Shown piece by piece: positions 33,438 to 38,524 of a DNA stretch of 38,524 nucleotides; positions within the stretch are counted from its first letter, which is position 1, and each line of letters begins with the position of its first letter. Both the position numbers and the translations under genes were made by a program. The notes beneath the pieces are model-generated. The model did not search any database and was not told the origin of the DNA. It saw only the letters and a program-made list of their open reading frames with translations. Where the stretch lies: NCBI GenBank assembly GCA_027621405.1, contig JAQCBT010000024.1, positions 1-38,524 of the forward strand, written 5' to 3'. The stretch comes from Pseudomonadota bacterium (GTDB lineage Bacteria > Pseudomonadota > Gammaproteobacteria > Pseudomonadales > Pseudohongiellaceae).

Positions 33438-33492
33438 TTAAAATAGGGACAGATTTATTTTCCAACGGAAAATAAATCTGTCCCTATTTTAA
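33438..33492. repeat. Palindromic repeat family A, copy 11
   Basis: 55 bp with loop AAC and outer bases TTAAAAT and ATTTTAA. This is the only full copy between two gene starts (divergent genes). It begins 17 nt upstream of the ABM gene. Confidence 0.97.
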
Positions 33493-33556
33493 GCTGATCC
33501 AATCTCTATCGAATGGCGTTAAGCGTAGCACACCCTGTTGAAACGATTCCCGCCCC

Positions 33557-34648
33557 ATGCCTCCATCCACAAGCCCGCAACAACGCGCCAGCGCTGCGCT
33601 GAAATCCCTGTTCGTCGCCGATGCCCTGGCCATGCCCGTGCACTGGTACTACAACCCCATGGATATCTACCGGCAGTTTCGGGGTGGCATCCAGCAACTG
33701 GAAGATGCACCGGCGTACCACCCCTCTTCCATCATGTCCCTGCACTCCACCAATCATGGCGGACGCCATGGTCGCGGTCACAAACAGGCCGCGCGGGAGA
33801 TCGTTGGCGAGGTGATTCTTAAAGGCAAGAGACAGCACTGGGGCAAGGCCAACACCCATTATCACCACGGCATGAAGGCCGGAGAAAACACCCTCAACGC
33901 CCACTGCGCCCGGGCACTTATACGCACGCTGTCAGACAATGGGGGCCACTACGACCAGCAGGCCTTCCTGACCGCCTATATCGCGCTCATGACTGCCGAA
34001 CCCGCGCAACACCCCGACACCTATGCCGAGTCCTATCACCGCGGCTTCTTCGCCAATCTGGAAGCGGGCAATCCTCCGGATCGCTGCGGTGCCGTTACCC
34101 ATGACACTGCGTCCATCGGTGGCCTCGTCACCATTGCTCCCATCGTCTTCGCCGAACGCCTTGGCGGCACTCCGCTGGATCGTGTTCAGGAAATCTGCGC
34201 CAGTCATCTGGCCCTCACCCACCCCGATGCCTACCTGGCAAAAGTGTGTCGGGACTATGTAGGCCTGCTGGACGAACTCCTGTTCAGAGAAGACAGTGAC
34301 GATGCACAAACAATCATCAGTGCCTGGAGCAAACGCAGCATCAGCCTGCAACTGTCCGAGATCATGCCAAAGATTCTCAACGACAACGACGTGGTGGGCC
34401 GGCTCTTCTCCTCCGCCTGCTACATCACCGACTCCTGGCCCAGTGTGTTGTACCTGGCTTACAAGTATTGCCACAAGCTGGAAGCAGGCTTGTTGGCCAA
34501 TACCAATCTGGGTGGCGACAATGTGCACCGCGGGGCTGTACTTGGTGTGTTGTTGGGATTGGTGGAGGGGCAGACTGTCGAAAGGTTTTATGAACAGCTC
34601 TTGGACATGGAAAAGATTGACTATGAGATTACTGCACTGATCAGCTAA
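33557..34648 (+). CDS. ADP-ribosylglycohydrolase-fold protein
   Basis: A 363-residue all-helical protein. It begins with LFVADALAMPVHWYYNP, in which the usual GDALG is ADALA. The C-terminal part has LEAGLLANTNLGGDNVHRGAVLGVLLG, which stands where ADP-ribosylglycohydrolases carry GGDTDT; Asn and Val-His replace part of the metal ligands. It also has the internal HDTASIGG. It is probably a member of the ADPRH/DraG fold, but the altered metal sites make hydrolase activity uncertain. The TAA is at 34646-34648, inside palindrome copy 12. Confidence 0.82.
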   Translation: MPPSTSPQQRASAALKSLFVADALAMPVHWYYNPMDIYRQFRGGIQQLEDAPAYHPSSIMSLHSTNHGGRHGRGHKQAAREIVGEVILKGKRQHWGKANTHYHHGMKAGENTLNAHCARALIRTLSDNGGHYDQQAFLTAYIALMTAEPAQHPDTYAESYHRGFFANLEAGNPPDRCGAVTHDTASIGGLVTIAPIVFAERLGGTPLDRVQEICASHLALTHPDAYLAKVCRDYVGLLDELLFREDSDDAQTIISAWSKRSISLQLSEIMPKILNDNDVVGRLFSSACYITDSWPSVLYLAYKYCHKLEAGLLANTNLGGDNVHRGAVLGVLLGLVEGQTVERFYEQLLDMEKIDYEITALIS

Positions 34649-34697
34649 ATAGGGACAGATTTATTTTCCATAGGAAAATAAATCTGTCCCTATTTAG
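34645..34697. repeat. Palindromic repeat family A, copy 12
   Basis: 53 bp with loop ATA and outer bases CTAAAT and ATTTAG. It supplies the TAA stop of the upstream gene (34646-34648) and ends 23 nt before the ArfB ATG at 34721. Confidence 0.98.
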
Positions 34698-34720
34698 TGT
34701 TACCCTCATTGCCTCAAGCA

Positions 34721-35140
34721 ATGATTTCTCCCATGCCCAATTTCACACTTTCAGAATCCGATCTTCAGTTCAGCGCCATCCGGGCCAGTGGGCCCGGCGG
34801 GCAGCATGTCAACAAGGTCTCTACCGCTGTAGAACTGCGGTTTGATATCAAGTCTTCTTCGTTGCCCGACAACATCAAGTCCGAACTCATGCGCCTCAGT
34901 GATCGACGCATAAGCAAGGACGGTATCATTGTATTAAAGGCGCAGCGGTACAGGAGCCAGGAAAAGAACAGGCAAGATGCGATTGACAGACTGAAGGCGC
35001 TGATCGAGAAGGCTGCCACTCCGGCAAAGAAGAGAATTGCTACCAAACCAGGGAAGGCGGCTAAAGAACGGCGTATTCGGGAAAAGAAAAAAACCGGGGA
35101 AAAGAAGTCTATGCGTGGGTTCGTCCGGGCTGAGGATTGA
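34721..35140 (+). CDS. arfB: Alternative ribosome-rescue factor/peptidyl-tRNA hydrolase ArfB
   Basis: 139 residues, the usual ArfB length. GGQ at residues 26-28 in ASGPGGQHVNKVSTAVELRF is the peptide-release motif. The C-terminal tail is strongly basic (KKRIATKPGKAAKERRIREKKKTGEKKSMRG), as needed to enter the mRNA channel of stalled ribosomes. ATG 34721 (MISPMPNF) aligns with the start of E. coli YaeJ; 34733 is possible. It ends immediately before palindrome copy 13. Confidence 0.93.
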   Translation: MISPMPNFTLSESDLQFSAIRASGPGGQHVNKVSTAVELRFDIKSSSLPDNIKSELMRLSDRRISKDGIIVLKAQRYRSQEKNRQDAIDRLKALIEKAATPAKKRIATKPGKAAKERRIREKKKTGEKKSMRGFVRAED

Positions 35141-35195
35141 GCTAAATAGGGACAGATTTATTTTCCGTAGGAAAATAAATCTGTCCCTATTTAGC
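35141..35195. repeat. Palindromic repeat family A, copy 13
   Basis: 55 bp with loop GTA and outer bases GCTAAAT and ATTTAGC. It starts directly after the arfB stop and lies between convergent genes. Confidence 0.98.
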
Positions 35196-35220
35196 GGAAA
35201 ATATATCTATCCCTGTTTAA
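35196..35220. repeat. Degenerate half-element of family A
   Basis: GGAAAATATATCTATCCCTG followed by TTTAA matches the right arm (GGAAAATAAATCTGTCCCTA, TTTAA) at all but three positions. It abuts copy 13. It has no left arm. Confidence 0.8.
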
Positions 35221-35234
35221 TTCTTGATCCCAAG

Positions 35235-36062
35235 TTATCTCCCTTCAAGCTCCGCTATAAACGCAAGCGTTTCCCTGATCACATCCTCGGTAATATCCAT
35301 ATGCCCGGTGTCGGTAAAGTGCGCAAAGCGATGGCGAACACCAGCATCCTGCAGAGCCGCCACCATATCGATTGCCTGCTGCACCGGCACCGAACGATCA
35401 TCATCCGAATGCAGGATCAACATGGGTTTGGTTGACGGGCCAATGTGATGGATCGGTGAAGCCAGGCGGCGAGCCTCTTCGACATCGCCCTCCAGTGGTG
35501 TCCACAAATTGCCCCAATCCAGTGTGTTCAGGTCATAAGGCCCTGCGGAGCTGATCACCGCCGCCACATCACTGCGTTCGTCCTCCCAGCCGCCTACACG
35601 CTCATAGGGACCTTCGCCGAGGGTGGCCACCAGCGACACGAGATGACCGCCTGATGAATCCCCGATCAGGTAGATACGCTCACGGTCGATGCCATACTCA
35701 TCCGCGTGAGCATGCACCCATCGAATCGCTGTCTGCACGTCTTGATAAGGTGCCGGCGCGGGCGTTGCCCCAACCAGTCGATAATCGATCGTCATGGCGA
35801 AGTAGCCCATGCCTGCCCATTGGGCGATATCCAGTGGGGTCCGGTAATCCTTACGGGCACCCGCTCGCCAGCGGCCCCCGTGCACATACATGATGACTGG
35901 CAACTCTTCGCCAGCAACAGGATAGGCAATGTCGGCCAGGACAGCGGAGCCGGCCACGCGGCTGAAAATGACATCCTCTTCGACGGTCACTGGCGTTTGC
36001 GCCAGGGCACTTTCGATGATCAGGATCTGTAGAGCAATGAGTAAAGCAAGTGGCTTGTGCAT
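35235..36062 (-). CDS. Exported alpha/beta hydrolase (esterase-lipase, HSL/carboxylesterase type)
   Basis: A 275-residue protein with a signal peptide (LALLIALQILIIESALA, cleavage near residue 21). The oxyanion-hole motif is VHGGRW at 60-65, the nucleophile Ser136 lies in YLIGDSSGGH, the acid is probably in LILHSDDDRSVP and the His in FTDTGHMDI. HGG places it in the hormone-sensitive-lipase-like group acting on short esters. AAGGGGG is about 8 nt upstream of ATG 36062. It is divergent from the M28 peptidase, which is also exported. Confidence 0.9.
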   Translation of the reverse strand: MHKPLALLIALQILIIESALAQTPVTVEEDVIFSRVAGSAVLADIAYPVAGEELPVIMYVHGGRWRAGARKDYRTPLDIAQWAGMGYFAMTIDYRLVGATPAPAPYQDVQTAIRWVHAHADEYGIDRERIYLIGDSSGGHLVSLVATLGEGPYERVGGWEDERSDVAAVISSAGPYDLNTLDWGNLWTPLEGDVEEARRLASPIHHIGPSTKPMLILHSDDDRSVPVQQAIDMVAALQDAGVRHRFAHFTDTGHMDITEDVIRETLAFIAELEGR

Positions 36063-36254
36063 GCTGGCCCCCTTGGGGAACGGAAGAAAGGAGTGTATAG
36101 GGCAATTTATTGGCTCTGGCCTCATTTTACAATATAGCGAAAACAAAGCATTATGCCCTTTGATCCTTTCAGTACTGCAAATGGTTCACAGTTAAGCTAT
36201 TAAACGATAAGTGCCCCCATGAATTCCCTGCCTCTAGTTAACCGGAGTCCAATC

Positions 36255-37898
36255 ATGACTGGATCATCACTCTCTATCGCTGCCTTGCTTACCGCGGCAA
36301 TGAGTCTTTCGACGGCGACTTTCGCCCAGCCTGCCCTTCCCCAGGCCGATGCTGCCCGCGTCGAAGCGCACATCAAGTTTCTCGCCGATGACCTGCTGGG
36401 CGGCCGGGACACGGGCACGCCGGGATATGATATCGCGGCCCGTTACGTGGCCTCCCAGTTTGCGCAAATCGGCGTGCGGCCCGCGGGCAACAATGGCAGC
36501 TATTTCCAGGACATCACTTTTCGCCGCGCCTACCGGGATCTGGATGCTGCTTCTTTTATAGTGCACGGGCCCGAAGGTAACGAAGCCTTCACCTTTGCAG
36601 AAGAATTCATCTCGGGAACACCGATGGCCTCCACCACCGCCACGGTTACCGCACCCCTGGTGTTCGTCGGCTATGGCATCGAATCGGACTGGCTCAACCA
36701 CCATGACTATGCAGGCCTGGATGTCGAAGGCAAGATCGTCGTCACCCTGAGCGGCCAACCGGAATCCTTCCCCAGCGAGGAAGGCGCACACTTCAGCGCA
36801 GAAAAGCGCGACGCGGCGATCAGTCGAGGTGCCGTGGGTATGATCACGCTGTGGACGCCGCTGCGAGAGCGAATTAGACCCTTCGGCACCCTGAGCCGCG
36901 ATCTGCACCAGCCTTCCGTCATCGCTCTCAATCGCGACGGCACAGTTGGTGACGACGTTTCTTCCTACAAGGGTGGCGCCTCATTAAGCCTCGATGCGGG
37001 AGAAAAATTATTTGAATTGGCGGGCCGCTCACTCGACGAAGTATTTGCCACAATAGATCGCGGTGAGTCGCCGCAAGGATTCGAGATGCCACTCTCGGCC
37101 ACCATCGAAAGTGCCAGCCGCCACGAGCTCATCACCTCGCCCAACGTCATCGGCATGATCGAAGGCAGCGACCCGGTTTTAAAAAACCAGTACGTCACCT
37201 TCACCGCCCACCTCGACCATGTCGGTCCGGCTGATGGCGGCGGCAACGATATCATTCACAACGGTGCGTTGGACAACGCGGCAGGCGTGGCGGCCTTGCT
37301 GGAAAATGCCCGCTTGCTCATGGCACTGGAGGAACGGCCCCGGCGTTCAATCCTGTTCGTCATCGTCACGGCGGAAGAGAAGGGTCTGCTGGGCTCACAG
37401 TACTTTGCCGAGAACCCAACGGTTCCCGTCCAGAGCATGGTGGCCAACATCAACCTCGATATGCCGCTGCTGTTGTATCCATTCAATAACCTCATTGCCT
37501 TCGGCGCCCAGCACTCCACCATGCGCGATAACCTGCAGCGTGCCCTGGGCACCATGGGCCTCAGCCTGATGGATGACCCCATGCCCGAGGAAGCGATCTT
37601 CGTGCGCAGCGATCACTACCGCTTCGTGCAGCAAGGCATTCCCGCGGTGATGCTGGCCACTGGCTATGGTTCCGATGATCCAGCGCGAGACGGCGAGGCA
37701 ATCTGGGGAGACTTTTTCCAGAATCATTATCACCAGGTGAGCGACTCCACGGATCTGGAAATCGACTACGAGGCTGGCGCCCGCTTCGCCCAAGTTAATT
37801 TCATTATCGGCATGGATATCGCCAATGCGGATGAACGACCACGCTGGAACGCGGGTGATTTCTTCGGCAACGAATTTGGGCGCGAATACAGCCAATAG
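36255..37898 (+). CDS. Exported M28-family zinc aminopeptidase with PA domain
   Basis: A 547-residue protein with a signal peptide (cleavage after TFA near residue 24). A PA-type insert (PLVFVGYGIESDWLNHHDYAGLDVEGKIVVTLSG) lies before the catalytic domain. Zinc ligands are expected at FTAHLDHVG (His), NGALDNAAG (Asp), VTAEEKGLLGSQYF (Glu), NINLDMP (Asp) and the late His of DHYRFVQQGIPAV. This arrangement is typical of the M28 peptidases of marine gammaproteobacteria. ATG 36255 has GGAG 9 nt upstream and is preferred to 36219. A VOC protein gene follows after 12 nt. Confidence 0.92.
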   Translation: MTGSSLSIAALLTAAMSLSTATFAQPALPQADAARVEAHIKFLADDLLGGRDTGTPGYDIAARYVASQFAQIGVRPAGNNGSYFQDITFRRAYRDLDAASFIVHGPEGNEAFTFAEEFISGTPMASTTATVTAPLVFVGYGIESDWLNHHDYAGLDVEGKIVVTLSGQPESFPSEEGAHFSAEKRDAAISRGAVGMITLWTPLRERIRPFGTLSRDLHQPSVIALNRDGTVGDDVSSYKGGASLSLDAGEKLFELAGRSLDEVFATIDRGESPQGFEMPLSATIESASRHELITSPNVIGMIEGSDPVLKNQYVTFTAHLDHVGPADGGGNDIIHNGALDNAAGVAALLENARLLMALEERPRRSILFVIVTAEEKGLLGSQYFAENPTVPVQSMVANINLDMPLLLYPFNNLIAFGAQHSTMRDNLQRALGTMGLSLMDDPMPEEAIFVRSDHYRFVQQGIPAVMLATGYGSDDPARDGEAIWGDFFQNHYHQVSDSTDLEIDYEAGARFAQVNFIIGMDIANADERPRWNAGDFFGNEFGREYSQ

Positions 37899-37910
37899 AG
37901 GGCAAAGAAA

Positions 37911-38345
37911 ATGCGGTTAACCCCCTTTCACCTGGCAATTCAGGTTCGGGACATTGATGAAGCCAGAGAATTCTATGGCGGTAAGTTAGGCCTGCCAGAG
38001 GGGCGCAGTGCAGCAGAGTGGATTGATTTCAATCTATTCGGTCATCAGCTGGTAACGCATCTGAATCCGGCACTCGGCCGCGCAGGCAAAGTGGCCAGCA
38101 TCGCCAATGGCGTTGATGGTCATGGGGTACCCGTACCCCACTTCGGTGTCGTCCTTGAGATAAAAGACTGGGAGGCCCTGGCGGAACAGGTCAAAGGCTT
38201 CATCGATGGTTTTGTGATCGAACCCTATATCCGATTCAAGGGACAGGCGGGCGAACAAGCGACCATGTTCTTTCTCGATCCATCGGGCAATGCCCTCGAG
38301 TTCAAGGCGTTTCGGGATATAGAGGGGCAACTATTCGCCAAATAG
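37911..38345 (+). CDS. VOC (glyoxalase/dioxygenase) superfamily protein
   Basis: A 144-residue protein of two beta-alpha-beta-beta-beta modules: [27 protein letters not shown], and [20 protein letters not shown] ... [16 protein letters not shown]. Metal ligands are His7 or His8 of the first strand, His in VPHFGVV and Glu in LEFKAF. The reaction is unknown. GAGGG lies about 9 nt upstream. The last codons Lys-TAG (AAATAG) are the first unit of the tandem array leading into palindrome copy 14. Confidence 0.88.
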   Translation: MRLTPFHLAIQVRDIDEAREFYGGKLGLPEGRSAAEWIDFNLFGHQLVTHLNPALGRAGKVASIANGVDGHGVPVPHFGVVLEIKDWEALAEQVKGFIDGFVIEPYIRFKGQAGEQATMFFLDPSGNALEFKAFRDIEGQLFAK

Positions 38346-38371
38346 CTAAATAGCTAAATAGCTAAATAGTG
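38340..38371. repeat. 8-bp tandem array AAATAGCT next to palindrome copy 14
   Basis: Three exact AAATAGCT units (38340-38363) and a fourth AAATAGTG (38364-38371) precede AGCT and the AAATAGGG of the palindrome. The first unit contains the TAG stop of the VOC gene. The unit equals the outer part of the palindrome with its flank GCT. Confidence 0.95.
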
Positions 38372-38372
38372 A

Positions 38373-38427
38373 GCTAAATAGGGACAGATTTTTTTTCCTC
38401 CGGAAAATAAATCTGTCCCTATTTAGC
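38373..38427. repeat. Palindromic repeat family A, copy 14
   Basis: 55 bp with loop TCC, one arm mismatch (a T for A at 38391) and outer bases GCTAAAT and ATTTAGC. It lies between the VOC gene and the RAYT C-terminus, 10 bp from the latter's stop. Confidence 0.97.
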
Positions 38428-38437
38428 GGCGCAGCGC

Positions 38438-38524
38438 CTATCCAGCAGTCGGCCTGCCACGCGATCGAGGCACTATACGCACACCACCAAGCTGCTCAAC
38501 CTTGTCAACGAAATCCGCATCACC
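38438..38524 (-). CDS. C-terminal fragment of a probable REP-associated tyrosine transposase (RAYT, Y1_Tnp)
   Basis: The last 28 codons before TAG (complement of 38438-38440) read GDADFVDKVEQLGG and then VRIVPRSRGRPTAG. It is the only frame open to the window edge on this strand. A GD-x-x-FV helix followed by a basic RGRP tail is the usual end of RAYT proteins, single-strand transposases related to IS200 TnpA that are linked to REP palindromes. The catalytic HUH and Tyr regions lie outside the window, so identity is inferred from 28 residues. The gene points toward palindrome copy 14. Confidence 0.65.
   Translation of the reverse strand, partial: GDADFVDKVEQLGGVRIVPRSRGRPTAG

Noticed and set aside
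4440..35195. The palindromes as ordinary rho-independent terminators
   Set aside because: The stems are AT-rich at the foot, have no U-tract of the usual kind, and keep one conserved 22-nt arm sequence in all copies. They may still block transcription, but this does not explain the shared sequence.
4440..38427. The palindromes as integron attC sites after gene cassettes
   Set aside because: They follow stop codons and are hairpin-forming like attC, but the genes are mostly housekeeping and in both directions, the arms are near-identical and perfectly paired, and no tyrosine integrase or attI is present.
4440..38427. The repeats as a CRISPR array
   Set aside because: They are spread over the whole window with whole genes between them; there are no regular short spacers and no cas genes.
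4440..38427. The palindromes as MITEs with target-site duplications
   Set aside because: The flanks are inverted copies, not direct repeats, in every copy, so a classical DDE-transposon duplication does not fit. Direct units appear only at copies 4 and 14.

Overview
The window is a gene-dense stretch, moderately GC-rich, of what looks like a free-living (probably marine or aquatic) gammaproteobacterial chromosome. The grounds are the gene families: rarA, FtsH, arfB, the cbpA-cbpM pair, a DeaD-type helicase, YceI, DUF1488, DUF3429 and a DUF748 AsmA-like protein. I cannot place it to genus. No rRNA, tRNA, CRISPR array or prophage is visible.

Layout. 41-2421: renalase-like oxidoreductase, a secreted small protein and a membrane protein. 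2656-4433: a DesK-type sensor kinase and NarL-type regulator pair behind a clear dyad operator candidate. 4582-8909: FtsH-type protease, exported metallo-beta-lactamase-fold protein and RarA. 9084-14002: a DUF748 gene broken by one in-frame TAG, facing a TolB/TPR membrane protein. 14187-15355: SDR plus DCC (DUF393) protein. 15924-24107: a biosynthetic neighbourhood. On the minus strand it has DUF3429, GT4 glycosyltransferase, SAM methyltransferase, YceI, GTP cyclohydrolase II, a reductase-only RibD, a BchC-like dehydrogenase and a PTPS-like protein. These converge on a CDP-alcohol phosphatidyltransferase and a flippase-like membrane protein. 24287-27235: two small membrane proteins and a DEAD-box helicase. 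27467-31001: NYN/OST-HTH protein, DUF2726, DUF1488 and CbpA-CbpM. 31064-38345: amidase, pilin-like protein, ABM monooxygenase, ADP-ribosylglycohydrolase-like protein, ArfB, alpha/beta hydrolase, M28 peptidase and a VOC protein. At the right edge (38438-38524) is the C-terminus of what looks like a REP-associated tyrosine transposase (RAYT).

The dominant non-coding signal is a dispersed, nearly perfect palindrome of 49-60 bp. Two 22-bp arms (starting AATAGGGACAG, ending TTTTCC) surround a variable loop of 2-3 nt. There are 13 full copies plus one cut by the window start, about one per 2.8 kb. All lie between genes, and 12 of 13 are within 50 nt of a stop codon. Several supply the stop codon themselves, often as AAA TAG. 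Outside the conserved arms each copy continues as a palindrome for a few bases whose sequence is unique to that copy, as if the flank had been copied in inverted form. The RAYT remnant sits 10 bp from the last copy and is a plausible mobiliser. A second palindrome family (GGTCAGAGTAA...TTACTCTGACC) has three copies.

The two most promising leads are this palindrome/RAYT system, with its stop-codon preference and flank-copying, and the RibA/RibD/dehydrogenase/PTPS/glycosyltransferase/methyltransferase neighbourhood. The latter resembles a pathway to a modified pyrimidine or pterin, possibly glycosylated or lipid-linked, that I do not recognise as described.
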